13,990 nucleotides of DNA from Caulobacteraceae bacterium UBA5005 (GCA_002398405.1 DGYN01000038.1:33206-47195), one strand, 5' to 3'; numbered from the stretch's first letter, positions 1 through 7,058 are shown. Numbers and translations: made by a program. Notes: generated by a model not told the origin, from the letters alone.

Positions 1-546
1 TCGATCATGCCGCAGAAGAAGAATCCCGACGCCGCCGAACTGGTCCGCGCCAAGGTCGGCAGGGTGCTGGGCGCGTTGACCGGCCTGATGGTCGTCATGA
101 AGGGCCTGCCGCTGACCTATTCGAAGGACATGCAGGAGGACAAGGAACAGATCTTCGCGGGCTTCGATGCGCTCGATCTGTCGCTGGCCGCCATGGCCGG
201 CATGGTCGCCGACCTGACCCCCAACCGAGAGCGCATGGCCGCTGCGGCGGGAAGCGGCTATTCCACCGCCACCGACCTCGCAGACTGGCTGGTGCGGGAG
301 ACAAACCTTCCGTTCCGCGAGGCGCACCACGTCACCGGGGCGGCAGTCAAACGGGCGGAGGAACTGGGCGTTGAACTTTCAGCCCTGCCCCTGGCCGAAC
401 TGCAGAAGCTCGACCCCAAGATCACCAAGGCCGTCTACGACGTGCTCTCCCCCGCCGCCTCGGTTCAAAGCCGGCAGTCCTACGGCGGCACTTCGCCCGA
501 CCAGGTGCGGGCCCAGATCAAGCGCTGGCAGGAGGCCCTGGCATGA
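1..546 (+). CDS. argH: Argininosuccinate lyase, C-terminal part (5' end outside window)
   Basis: Last 181 residues of argininosuccinate lyase, the cytoplasmic enzyme that splits argininosuccinate into arginine and fumarate in the final step of arginine synthesis. The window opens inside the fumarase/ASL superfamily signature: the first codons read SIMPQKKNPD, the mobile loop that carries the catalytic serine in this family. The downstream helices (KGLPLTYSKDMQEDKE) and the C-terminal YGGTSPDQVRAQI segment are also typical of ArgH. The frame is open from base 1, so the N-terminal part lies to the left and no start can be chosen. The stop TGA overlaps the next start in an ATGA, which suggests translational coupling to the small lipoprotein gene and then lysA. 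Family assignment is secure. Confidence 0.97.
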   Translation, partial: SIMPQKKNPDAAELVRAKVGRVLGALTGLMVVMKGLPLTYSKDMQEDKEQIFAGFDALDLSLAAMAGMVADLTPNRERMAAAAGSGYSTATDLADWLVRETNLPFREAHHVTGAAVKRAEELGVELSALPLAELQKLDPKITKAVYDVLSPAASVQSRQSYGGTSPDQVRAQIKRWQEALA

Positions 547-668
547 GAGCCGCCATCCTCCTGGTCTGCGCCGCCCTGCTGCTTACCGCCTGCGGCAAGC
601 AGGGGATGCTGGAACGCCCTGAGCCCATCTTCGGCCAGGCGCCGCCTACGGAAAAGACCACGCCATGA
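543..668 (+). CDS. lptM: LptM/LppL-like small outer-membrane lipoprotein
   Basis: A 41-residue lipoprotein precursor. Residues 1-16 form a short signal peptide (MRAAILLVCAALLLTA) that ends in a lipobox, L-T-A-C, with the lipidated cysteine at residue 17. The mature peptide starts CGKQGMLERP, matching the CGxxGxLxxP pattern of the LptM (YifL) family. In Escherichia coli that protein binds the LptD-LptE translocon and assists LptD oxidative maturation. In Pseudomonas a related lipopeptide gene (lppL) also sits directly before lysA. Here the start ATG overlaps the argH stop and the stop overlaps the lysA start, both as ATGA, so translation of the three genes is probably coupled. The usual GPL is GML here, and the tail is shorter than in E. 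coli. The lipoprotein call is strong; the LptM function is inferred from motif and position. Confidence 0.85.
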   Translation: MRAAILLVCAALLLTACGKQGMLERPEPIFGQAPPTEKTTP

Positions 669-1939
669 ACCACTTCGAAATGCTGGACGGCGAACTCGCC
701 TGCGAGGGCGTGCCGCTGGCCAAGATCGCGCGCGAGGTCGGGACCCCCGTCTATGTCTATTCGACGGCCACCTTCCGCCGTCACTATGAGGTGTTCCGCG
801 ACGCCTTCCGGGCCCATCCGGCCCTGGGCGAGCCGCTGGTCGCCTATGCGGTGAAGGCCTGCTCGAACCTCTCGGTGCTCAAGACTCTGGGGGATCTTGG
901 GGCCGGAGCCGACACCGTTTCCGAGGGCGAGATCCGGCGGGCGCTCGCCGCCGGCATTCCGCCGGAGCGGATCATCTTCTCCGGAGTCGGCAAGACCCGG
1001 GCCGAAATCGCCTTCGCGCTGACGACCGGCGTCGCCGAAATCAATGTCGAATCCGAGCCGGAGATGGACCTGATCGCGCAGGTCGCCGCGTCCCTGGGCG
1101 TCAGGGCGGCCATCGCCTTCCGCGTCAATCCCAACGTCGCCGCCGGCGGCCACGCCAAGATTTCCACCGGCAAGGCGGAGAACAAGTTCGGGGTCGATTT
1201 CGAGGAGGCGGCGCGGCTTTACGCCAACGCCTCCAACAACGCGGCTCTCAATCCCATCGGCGTGGGTTGCCACATCGGCAGCCAGATCACCGACCTTGGT
1301 CCGCTGCGCGAGGCCTATGGCAAGATGCGCGGCCTGGTCGAACGCCTGCGCGGCGAGGGCCTGTCCGTCGAACGCCTCGATCTGGGCGGCGGTCTGGGCG
1401 TCCCCTATTTCAACATGCCAGAGCCCCCCTCGCCGGCCGCCCTGGCCGATATGATTGCGCAGGTCATGCAGGGCCTGAAGATCGAGCTCGCCTTCGAGCC
1501 CGGCCGGGTGATCGCGGCCAACGCGGGCGTTCTGCTCTCGCAGGTGATCCACGTGCACGAGCGGCCCGACCGCCGCTTCCTGGTGGTCGACGCGGCCATG
1601 AACGACCTGATCCGGCCGGCCATGTACGAGGCCTTCCATGACATCCGGCCGGTGAAGCCGCGCGGCGGAGAGGCCCTGTCCTATGACGTGGTCGGGCCGG
1701 TCTGCGAGACGGGCGACACCTTCACCCGCGACCGGCCCCTGCCGCCGCTCGCGGGCGGCGACCTCATCGCCTTCATGAGCGCCGGGGCCTACGGCGCGAC
1801 CATGTCCAGCGAATACAACACCCGCCCCCTGGTCCCCGAGGTGATGGTCGACGGCGATCGCTATGCAGTGGTCAGGCCGCGGCCGACCTATGAGGAGATG
1901 CTGGCGAAGGAACCGCTGGCGGAGTGGCTGACGGACTAA
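665..1939 (+). CDS. lysA: Diaminopimelate decarboxylase
   Basis: A 424-residue, PLP-dependent fold-type III decarboxylase that turns meso-diaminopimelate into lysine, the last step of lysine synthesis; cytoplasmic. Visible family marks in order are the PLP lysine in YAVKACSN (Lys64), FSGVGKT (105-111), GCHIGSQ (201-207) with the histidine that stacks on PLP, the phosphate-binding LGGGLGVPY (240-248), EPGR (278-281), the CETGD catalytic-cysteine motif (347-351) and GAYGATMSSEYN (374-385). Length is normal for the family. The ATG overlaps the stop of the preceding lipoprotein gene, which fixes the start. It ends one base before the stop of a convergent toxin gene, and no terminator hairpin is visible there, so the transcripts may run into each other. 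Confidence 0.98.
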   Translation: MNHFEMLDGELACEGVPLAKIAREVGTPVYVYSTATFRRHYEVFRDAFRAHPALGEPLVAYAVKACSNLSVLKTLGDLGAGADTVSEGEIRRALAAGIPPERIIFSGVGKTRAEIAFALTTGVAEINVESEPEMDLIAQVAASLGVRAAIAFRVNPNVAAGGHAKISTGKAENKFGVDFEEAARLYANASNNAALNPIGVGCHIGSQITDLGPLREAYGKMRGLVERLRGEGLSVERLDLGGGLGVPYFNMPEPPSPAALADMIAQVMQGLKIELAFEPGRVIAANAGVLLSQVIHVHERPDRRFLVVDAAMNDLIRPAMYEAFHDIRPVKPRGGEALSYDVVGPVCETGDTFTRDRPLPPLAGGDLIAFMSAGAYGATMSSEYNTRPLVPEVMVDGDRYAVVRPRPTYEEMLAKEPLAEWLTD

Positions 1940-1940
1940 C

Positions 1941-2237
1941 CTAGTCGCCAAAGACCTCACCGATGTCCCGACTGGCGTGAAGGACTCGGATCACTTCAAT
2001 TCCGGTTCGCTCGACAATGTAGAAGATGAGATGGGCATTGCTCAGATGCTTCCGGTATCCGGGTCTTATGTCATCGGCCGCGCGACCCAGCAGCGGATTG
2101 TCCGCAAGCCAGTCTATGCAGTCCAGAACCTCGGCAAGGTATTTGTCGGCTTGGCGCTCCGACCATTCCTGACGCGTGTAGAGCCAAATCTGAGCAAGAT
2201 CGGATTGAGCATCCGCGTGAAGGACGTATCTAGCCAA
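1941..2237 (-). CDS. parE: ParE/RelE-superfamily toxin (TTG start)
   Basis: A 98-residue toxin of the ParE/RelE superfamily. The N-terminal pattern YVLHADAQSDLAQIWLYT, the central NPLLGRAADDIRPGYRKH and the C-terminal IEVIRVLHASRDI are typical of ParE, whose characterised members poison DNA gyrase. The target of this one is not known. The only start giving a family-length protein is TTG at 2237-2235, which overlaps the end of the antitoxin gene by 8 bases (cTTGgcTAG). This suggests coupled, deliberately weak translation of the toxin. The gene faces lysA head-on with one base between stop codons. It looks intact, with no frameshift or truncation. Confidence 0.9.
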   Translation of the reverse strand: MARYVLHADAQSDLAQIWLYTRQEWSERQADKYLAEVLDCIDWLADNPLLGRAADDIRPGYRKHLSNAHLIFYIVERTGIEVIRVLHASRDIGEVFGD

Positions 2238-2481
2238 GTTCCGCCGCGCGCTTTTTGATTGAGGCGACCAACTCCTCGCGGCTACTGAATGTCAGCGCCG
2301 GGCTGTTTTCCCCCGCGATCAGCGCCGCGCGCAAAGCCGCCAGCTTGGCTTCCTGTGTCTCCAGCATCCTGAGTCCCGCGCGAATGACTTCGCTTGCAGA
2401 ACCATATTGGCCCGACTGCACTTGGGTGTGGATGAACTCCACATGGCGTTCGCTCAAGGAGAACGAGGTGTTCTTCGGCAT
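2230..2481 (-). CDS. parD: ParD-type antitoxin (ribbon-helix-helix)
   Basis: An 83-residue antitoxin of the ParD/CopG ribbon-helix-helix type. The beta-strand and first helix NTSFSLSERHVEFIHTQV, followed by SGQYGSASEVIRAGLRMLE, is the classic ParD N-terminal DNA-binding half. Residues 45-83 form the helical C-terminal part that wraps the toxin. I chose the ATG at 2481 rather than an upstream in-frame start (2502) because family members begin with M-x-K-N-T and a GGAG lies 7-10 bases before it on the minus strand. The longer start would also run through the inverted repeat at 2495-2513. The gene precedes and overlaps parE, the usual antitoxin-first order, so ParD with ParE probably represses its own promoter. 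Confidence 0.9.
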   Translation of the reverse strand: MPKNTSFSLSERHVEFIHTQVQSGQYGSASEVIRAGLRMLETQEAKLAALRAALIAGENSPALTFSSREELVASIKKRAAELG

Positions 2482-2494
2482 AAAGGGGCTCCAC

Positions 2495-2513
2495 GTTACC
2501 AATAGATGGTAAC
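2495..2513. promoter_or_regulatory. Perfect inverted repeat upstream of parD, probable ParD operator
   Basis: GTTACCA (2495-2501) and TGGTAAC (2507-2513) are perfect 7-bp inverted arms around a 5-bp spacer. They lie 13 bases before the parD ATG in an AT-rich patch, the only non-coding gap between hpt and parD. Ribbon-helix-helix antitoxins autoregulate at such short palindromes. On the minus strand a weak -35-like TAGACA (2534-2529) and a -10-like TACCAT overlapping the repeat can be drawn with 16 bp spacing, so binding would block the promoter. The repeat is seen; its operator role is inference. Confidence 0.6.
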
Positions 2514-2530
2514 ACTAAATACAGGCCTGT

Positions 2531-3043
2531 CTACACCGACCGGATCTCCGGCAGCCCCCTGAAACGCCCCGCATCGTCCATACCGTAGCCGATCAGGAAT
2601 TCGGCCGGCGCTTCCCAGGCGACGAAGTCGGGCTCAAGCGCCCTTTGGCTCGGCCAGGGTTTGGAGGCGAAGACGGCGGTGAGCACGCTGGCCGCGCCGG
2701 CCTCGCGGATCATGCGGGCGCTTTCCAGAAGGGACAGGCCGCTGTCGAAGACATCGTCGATGATCAGCACCTGCTTGCCGCCGACGCCGCGCTGCAGGCC
2801 GGCCCGCACGGTGACCGACCCCCGGCTTTCCCGGGCATCGTCGTAGGAGCCGAGCCAGATGGCGTCGAACAGGCAGTTCACCCCCTGGCGCGACAGGGCG
2901 CGCATCAGGTCCGCGGCGAACCAGATGCCGCCGGTCAGAAGCGCGACACAGACGGTGTCGTCGCTGACGTGGGGGGCGATTTTTGCGGCGGAGGCTTCGA
3001 CCAGGGCGGCGATCTCCTGTTCTGACAGGAGGACCCTAGGCAT
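2531..3043 (-). CDS. hpt: Hypoxanthine-type phosphoribosyltransferase
   Basis: A 170-residue type I phosphoribosyltransferase that joins hypoxanthine or guanine to PRPP in purine salvage; cytoplasmic. Marks seen are LLTGG (35-39), the PRPP-binding motif VLIIDDVFDSGLSL (92-105, with the acidic pair Asp96-Asp97), Lys128, which contacts the purine, and the C-terminal GYGMDDAGRFRGLPEI (152-167), equivalent to the GYGxDxxxxxRxLPxI of HPRT. The PRPP motif has Phe-Asp-Ser in place of the common Ile-Asp-Thr, a conservative change. The start ATG lies two bases after the stop of the zinc-ribbon protein gene, so both are probably on one mRNA. The exact purine preference cannot be read from sequence. Confidence 0.92.
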   Translation of the reverse strand: MPRVLLSEQEIAALVEASAAKIAPHVSDDTVCVALLTGGIWFAADLMRALSRQGVNCLFDAIWLGSYDDARESRGSVTVRAGLQRGVGGKQVLIIDDVFDSGLSLLESARMIREAGAASVLTAVFASKPWPSQRALEPDFVAWEAPAEFLIGYGMDDAGRFRGLPEIRSV

Positions 3044-3045
3044 GG

Positions 3046-3972
3046 TCAGTGGTGCTCGGCGCCCGGTGCATGATGCGCCTCACTGTGAGGCGCCTTGGCG
3101 GGCGTGGGAACAGGCTCTTGGTGATGATCCACAGCTTGTCCATGATCGGCGCCGCGCAGAGGCGGCGGCGCCGGGGCCGCATGGGCCGCGGGCTCGGCGT
3201 GACCGCGCAAGGCCGGTGCGTGGCCCGGTTCGGGATGGGGCGCATTGGCGTGAGCCTTCTCGCCATGGGCCTTGGCCTTGGGCTCAAGCAGGAAGGCGAC
3301 CTCCACGTCCTGGGCGGTGGCGGGAGGATCGACGATGGAGACGACGAAATGGCGAGTCTCACCGGGTTTCAGATGCGGCTCGGCGGCCGTGGTGAGGGTT
3401 TGCGCCACCGTCTTGCCGTGGGCGTCGAGGACGTGGATGCGGATCTTGGGCGCGGTGACGTCGCGGTCCTCGATGTTGCGCACCTGGCCCGACACCACCA
3501 GGGCCGAATGCCCGTCCTGCAACGAGGGCTTGGCGGAGATATGCTCGAACACCAGGCCCGTCGGGTTCACCGGCATCCCGACCATGGCGTAGGCGCTGGC
3601 GGTCCGGGGCAGGAAACGGACGATATCGACCCGGAACAGGGCGGCCGCGCCGAACAGGGCCGCGAAAGCCGCCAGCATCCCGGCCCAGACCGCGCCGTGC
3701 ACGGCGGCCCGGCGCATGGATTTCTTTTCCACCGCCTTGGCGCGAAAAACCTTGGGGAGAGGTTCGACCGCGGCCGGCGCGGCGGGAGCCGTCTCCGGGA
3801 TGTCCTTGGCCACCGCGCCCTCTTCCGGGGTGGCGACCAGTTCCAGGGTGGGCTCAGGGGTCGCCCGCCAGCTGTGGCTGCACGAGGCGCAACGCACGGT
3901 CCGGCCCTCGGCGCCCAGTTTGGCGTCGTCCACGAAATAGCGGGTGGCGCACTCGGGACAGGTCAGTATCAT
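3046..3972 (-). CDS. MJ0042-type zinc-ribbon membrane protein with His-rich C-terminal tail
   Basis: A 308-residue single-pass membrane protein. Residues 1-38 form an MJ0042-type zinc ribbon: Cys5-x2-Cys8 and Cys28-x2-Cys31. A low-complexity Ala/Pro/Glu linker follows (40-75), then a basic stretch (RRAAVHG) and a transmembrane helix at about 93-114. Residues 115-230 match the style of the DUF3426 domain (SALVVSGQVRNIEDRD, PHLKPGETRHFVV), predicted to face the periplasm. Residues 231-308 are an Ala/Pro/His tail with 14 histidines, ending HH. Such zinc-ribbon/DUF3426 proteins are common in alpha- and deltaproteobacteria but have no assigned reaction. It is divergent from ftsE and precedes hpt by two bases. 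A metal-linked or envelope role is only a guess from the domains. Confidence 0.85.
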   Translation of the reverse strand: MILTCPECATRYFVDDAKLGAEGRTVRCASCSHSWRATPEPTLELVATPEEGAVAKDIPETAPAAPAAVEPLPKVFRAKAVEKKSMRRAAVHGAVWAGMLAAFAALFGAAALFRVDIVRFLPRTASAYAMVGMPVNPTGLVFEHISAKPSLQDGHSALVVSGQVRNIEDRDVTAPKIRIHVLDAHGKTVAQTLTTAAEPHLKPGETRHFVVSIVDPPATAQDVEVAFLLEPKAKAHGEKAHANAPHPEPGHAPALRGHAEPAAHAAPAPPPLRGADHGQAVDHHQEPVPTPAKAPHSEAHHAPGAEHH

Positions 3973-3996
3973 GTCAAACCAGTCGGACGCTCCATT

Positions 3997-4025
3997 CGAA
4001 GACCCAGGTCCGGGGTCGGTCTTCG
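3997..4025. promoter_or_regulatory. Perfect 8-bp inverted repeat in the divergent gap before ftsE
   Basis: CGAAGACC (3997-4004) and GGTCTTCG (4018-4025) are perfect inverted arms around a 13-base loop. They fill the middle of the 59-bp gap between the divergent zinc-ribbon gene (start 3972) and ftsE (start 4032). The right arm ends six bases before the annotated ftsE ATG. It could be an operator shared by the two promoters, or a hairpin in the ftsE leader. The repeat is seen; the function is not known. Confidence 0.45.
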
Positions 4026-4031
4026 GGCCCT

Positions 4032-4790
4032 ATGAACAGCACAATAGGTTTGAGAACCGCCGGCGAGTGGCCGGCCGATTCAACCGCGGAGGGCGGGCCT
4101 GCCCCCTTGGTTGAACCGGCTGTGCGCTTTGATGCTGTCAGCATGCGATATGGCAAAGCGCCGGAGGTTTTCAGTAACCTTAGTTTTCAATTGCCTACGG
4201 GCTCTTTCCATTTCCTTACCGGGGCGTCCGGAGCGGGCAAAACCTCGCTCCTGAGCCTCATTTATCTGGCTCATCGCGCCTCCGAGGGCCGGATCGAGGT
4301 TTTTGGCCGCGACGTCGCCCATGCCTCGCGGGAGAACCTCGCGGCCCTTCGCCGGAGGATCGGGGTGGTGTTTCAGGACATCCGCCTGCTCGATCACCTG
4401 AACGCCTTCGACAACGTCGCCCTGCCGCTGCGCCTCCAGAAGAACCCCTCAAAGAGCTGGCGCGAGGATGTGGCGGAGCTTTTGACCTTCGTCGGCCTGG
4501 GCGATCGCGCCGGGGTTTTTCCGGCGTCACTTTCCGGCGGGGAACGCCAGCGTCTGGCGATCGCCAGGGCGGTGGTCGCCAAGCCCGACCTCATTCTGGC
4601 CGACGAGCCGACCGGCAACGTCGATCCGGCCATGTCGCAGCGCATCCTGCGTCTTCTGAACCTGCTGCACCGCCAGGGCACCACCGTTCTGGTCGCAAGC
4701 CACGATCCCGTGCTGGTCGCCGGTTCAGGCAGGCCGGTGCTGCACCTGCAGGACGGCGGCGTCACCCTGATGCGGGGAGGCGCCGGATGA
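4032..4790 (+). CDS. ftsE: Cell-division ATP-binding protein FtsE
   Basis: ATPase of the FtsEX complex, which sits under the inner membrane at the division site and couples ATP hydrolysis to FtsX and to cell-wall hydrolase control. Motifs by residue are Walker A GASGAGKT (64-71), Q-loop Gln115 in VVFQDIRLLD, signature LSGGE (167-171), Walker B LILADEP with Glu192, and switch His224. The frame gives 252 residues, about 30 more than usual FtsE. The extra N-terminal part (residues 1-30) has no family match. No clear ribosome-binding site precedes the ATG at 4032. In-frame TTG at 4107 or GTG at 4122 would give the usual length but also lack a clear site, so the start is uncertain. The stop overlaps the ftsX ATG. 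Confidence 0.95.
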   Translation: MNSTIGLRTAGEWPADSTAEGGPAPLVEPAVRFDAVSMRYGKAPEVFSNLSFQLPTGSFHFLTGASGAGKTSLLSLIYLAHRASEGRIEVFGRDVAHASRENLAALRRRIGVVFQDIRLLDHLNAFDNVALPLRLQKNPSKSWREDVAELLTFVGLGDRAGVFPASLSGGERQRLAIARAVVAKPDLILADEPTGNVDPAMSQRILRLLNLLHRQGTTVLVASHDPVLVAGSGRPVLHLQDGGVTLMRGGAG

Positions 4791-5674
4791 GCCTCCTGGA
4801 CCTTCGCCCAAAACGCCCCAAGCCGCTCCTGCCCTGGACCGACCGCCGCGACAGCGTGCTGGTTTTTGTGGTCGCCATCCTGTCGTTTTTGGCCTGCCTC
4901 TCGGTCATCGCCGCCCTTTCGGCGAACCGGGCCGCCGACGGCTGGCGGCGGGATCTCACCGGTTCCGCCACGGTCCTGGTCCGGCCAAGCCCCGGGGAGT
5001 CTCCCGACGGGGCGGCTATCCGCGCCACCGAGGTGCTGGCCGGGATCAGGGGCGTGACGCAAGCCGCCATGCTCGACCGCGAGGACGCCGAGGAGTTGCT
5101 CCGGCCCTGGCTCAGCGCCGAGGTCCTTCGCGACCTGCCGGTTCCGCGCCTGGTGACCCTCGAACTGGACCGTGAAGAGCCCGCCACCGCGCCCGAGCTT
5201 GCCCGGGCGCTCGCCGCCGCCGGGGTCGACGCCACCGTCGATGACCACGCCCTGTGGATGAAGGACATCGTCCAGGCCGGAAAAATGGCGAGGATCGCGG
5301 CCGCCCTCGTCGCCCTGCTGCTGGCCGCGGCCGCGGCGGCGGTGATCGCCTTCGCCACCAGGTCCGCTCTTGCCGCCTATCGCGAGACCGTGGAGGTCCT
5401 GCACATCACCGGCGCCGCCGACCGTTTCATCGCCGGCCTGTTCATGCGCCGCTTCGCCCGGGTCGCCGCCTTCGCGGGCGCTGTGGGGGCCCTGATGGCG
5501 GTCGGGGTCGCGGCGGCCCTTCGCCTGGCCGGCGGGACGGAGGGACTGACCCCTGTCCTGCCGCTTGCCTGGGACGATCTCTACTGGCAGGCGGCCGCGC
5601 CCTTCGCCGCCGCCCTGGTGGGGGCGATCGCGGCCCGGCAGGCCTGTCTCGCCTTGCTCAAGACCATGCCGTAA
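4787..5674 (+). CDS. ftsX: Cell-division membrane protein FtsX
   Basis: A 295-residue integral membrane partner of FtsE. Four membrane segments are visible at about 23-46, 168-190, 224-246 and 268-290. A periplasmic loop of about 120 residues lies between the first two; in FtsX this loop contacts wall-hydrolase activators. The stretch after helix 2, YRETVEVLHITGAADRFIA (198-216), is the conserved cytoplasmic coupling region (VLxxxGAxxxFI) of the family. The N-terminus is cytoplasmic and basic. The ATG overlaps the ftsE stop in ATGA, so the two subunits are probably made in a coupled, balanced way. Sequence identity is typically low in FtsX, but context and topology make the call firm. Confidence 0.93.
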   Translation: MSLLDLRPKRPKPLLPWTDRRDSVLVFVVAILSFLACLSVIAALSANRAADGWRRDLTGSATVLVRPSPGESPDGAAIRATEVLAGIRGVTQAAMLDREDAEELLRPWLSAEVLRDLPVPRLVTLELDREEPATAPELARALAAAGVDATVDDHALWMKDIVQAGKMARIAAALVALLLAAAAAAVIAFATRSALAAYRETVEVLHITGAADRFIAGLFMRRFARVAAFAGAVGALMAVGVAAALRLAGGTEGLTPVLPLAWDDLYWQAAAPFAAALVGAIAARQACLALLKTMP

Positions 5675-5684
5675 GTGTGGCGCC

Positions 5685-6311
5685 ATGAGGAGCGTCGCCG
5701 CCTTCCTGATCGCCGTGATGTTCTGGGTCGTGGGCCTCCTGGCCTTCACCGCCCGGATCGAGCGCTCGACCCCGGCCCCGCCGCCGCCCCAGGCCCAGGC
5801 CATCGTCGCCCTGACCGGCAACGCAGATTTGCGCATCACCGCGGCGGTTAAACTTCTGGAAGAGGGCCGCGCGCCGCGATTGCTGGTCTCCGGCGTCAAT
5901 CCCGACGTCACCCGGCCCGAGCTCAAGGCGGTCGCCAAGGCCACCGAGCGGCTCTACGACTGCTGCGTCCAGCTGGGGTTCGACGCCGCCGACACCAAGG
6001 GCAACGCCGCCGAGACCGCCGCCTGGGTGAACCACGAAGGCTTCAAGAGCCTGATCGTCGTCACCGCCGACTATCACATGCCGCGCGCCCTTTTGGAGAT
6101 GCGCGGCGCCCTGCCCGGCGTCGAGGTCATCCCCTATCCGGTCGCCACCGCCGAGGTCGACATGCAGGGCTGGTGGCGGTCAGACATCGGCGCCCGGCGC
6201 ATGCTGATGGAATACACCAAGTACCTCGCCGTCCTGGCCCGGGAGACCTTTTTGAGCCTCGGCCCGGATGAGGCGCCCCCGCCGCAATCGCCTCATGGGA
6301 AGGCCAAATGA
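5685..6311 (+). CDS. YdcF/DUF218 family membrane-anchored protein
   Basis: A 208-residue protein of the DUF218 (YdcF/SanA/ElyC-like) family. A hydrophobic anchor at residues 5-22 is followed by a domain predicted to be periplasmic. The family pattern is visible: the first strand AIVALTGN (39-46), APRLLVSGV (63-71), the KGNAAETAAW helix start (105-114), LIVVTADYHMPRALLEM (123-139) and VEVIPYPV (146-153). The reaction is unknown; some relatives act in envelope integrity or polysaccharide handling. I took the ATG at 5685, ten bases after ftsX, because the hydrophobic anchor begins there; a longer frame runs back into ftsX. The stop overlaps the plsC ATG. Its position between ftsX and plsC supports an envelope role without defining it. 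Confidence 0.85.
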   Translation: MRSVAAFLIAVMFWVVGLLAFTARIERSTPAPPPPQAQAIVALTGNADLRITAAVKLLEEGRAPRLLVSGVNPDVTRPELKAVAKATERLYDCCVQLGFDAADTKGNAAETAAWVNHEGFKSLIVVTADYHMPRALLEMRGALPGVEVIPYPVATAEVDMQGWWRSDIGARRMLMEYTKYLAVLARETFLSLGPDEAPPPQSPHGKAK

Positions 6312-7015
6312 ACCTGCTGAGATCGGCGATCTACACCGTCTATATGTTCGGCGGCTCGACCATCCTGGCGATGCTCTATGTCTTCCTGCTTCCCCTGCCG
6401 CGCCGCGCGATCATCGGGGCGCTGAAGTTCTGGGGTGTCTTCGTCTGCTTTGGCCTGCGCTGGATCTGCGGCGTGCGCATCGAGGTGCGGGGAACCCCGC
6501 CGACGGGCCCGGCCCTGATCGCGGCCAAGCACCAGGGGCTGCTGGACATCTGCGGACCCTTCACCTTCCTGCCCGACGCCTGCTTCGTCATGAAGAAGGA
6601 GCTGATGCTGATCCCGCTGTTCGGCTGGTACTGCACCAAGAACCGCATGATCGTCGTCGACCGCGAGGGCCATTCGGCGGCGCTGCGCAAGCTGGTCGCC
6701 GACACCCAGGACCGCATGACCGAGGACCGTCAGGTGATTATCTTCCCGGAAGGCACCCGCACCAAGCCCGGCGCGGCCGGCGCGTATAAGCCCGGCATCG
6801 CCGCCCTTTATCGCGACCTGGGCCTACCCTGCATTCCATGCGCCACCAATTCGGGCGTTCATTGGCCGGCCAAGGGGCTGATGCGCTATCCGGGGACGGT
6901 GGTGTTCGAATACCTCGAGCCCATCCCGGCGGGCCTCAAGCGCGGCCAGTTCATGGCTGAGCTCGAGTCGCGCATCGAGTCGGCGTCGCAGCAGCTTCTT
7001 GGCGAGAAACTCTAG
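6308..7015 (+). CDS. plsC: 1-acyl-sn-glycerol-3-phosphate acyltransferase
   Basis: A 235-residue lysophosphatidate acyltransferase, the inner-membrane enzyme that adds the second acyl chain to make phosphatidic acid, precursor of all phospholipids. A membrane segment covers about 15-31. The catalytic H-x4-D box is KHQGLLD (His75, Asp80), and the substrate motif FPEGTR is at 146-151 with GAYKPGIAAL after it. The residue before His75 is Lys rather than the Asn of many homologues, which I believe is common in alphaproteobacterial PlsC. The ATG overlaps the stop of the YdcF-like gene. The stop codon lies inside the left arm of a strong inverted repeat, probably the end of the ftsE-plsC transcript. 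Confidence 0.95.
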   Translation: MNLLRSAIYTVYMFGGSTILAMLYVFLLPLPRRAIIGALKFWGVFVCFGLRWICGVRIEVRGTPPTGPALIAAKHQGLLDICGPFTFLPDACFVMKKELMLIPLFGWYCTKNRMIVVDREGHSAALRKLVADTQDRMTEDRQVIIFPEGTRTKPGAAGAYKPGIAALYRDLGLPCIPCATNSGVHWPAKGLMRYPGTVVFEYLEPIPAGLKRGQFMAELESRIESASQQLLGEKL

Positions 7016-7044
7016 AGCGCCATCCGATCGGATAGCGCTCTAGA
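7011..7044. repeat. Inverted repeat at the plsC 3' end (hairpin, first half of a composite palindromic element)
   Basis: TCTAGAGCGC (7011-7020) and GCGCTCTAGA (7035-7044) are perfect 10-bp arms. The space between them holds a second perfect palindrome, ATCCGATCGGAT (7022-7033), so the whole can fold into one long hairpin with a single mismatch. It includes the plsC stop. No T-run follows (AATCCTT), so it is not a textbook intrinsic terminator but could end transcription or protect the mRNA. The TAGAGCG...CGCTCTAG style resembles interspersed palindromes I recall from many alphaproteobacterial intergenic gaps. Confidence 0.7.
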
Positions 7045-7058
7045 ATCCTTGCATAGTC

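Noticed and set aside
518..1960. Open frame of 480 codons on the minus strand across lysA
   Set aside because: It mirrors lysA in antisense, has a His/Gly/Arg-rich composition with no motif, and arises from the high GC content.
4394..5944. Open frame of 516 codons on the minus strand across ftsE, ftsX and the YdcF-like gene
   Set aside because: Composition is typical of a GC-rich antisense shadow, with long Arg/Gly/Asp runs, and it lies opposite three well-supported genes.
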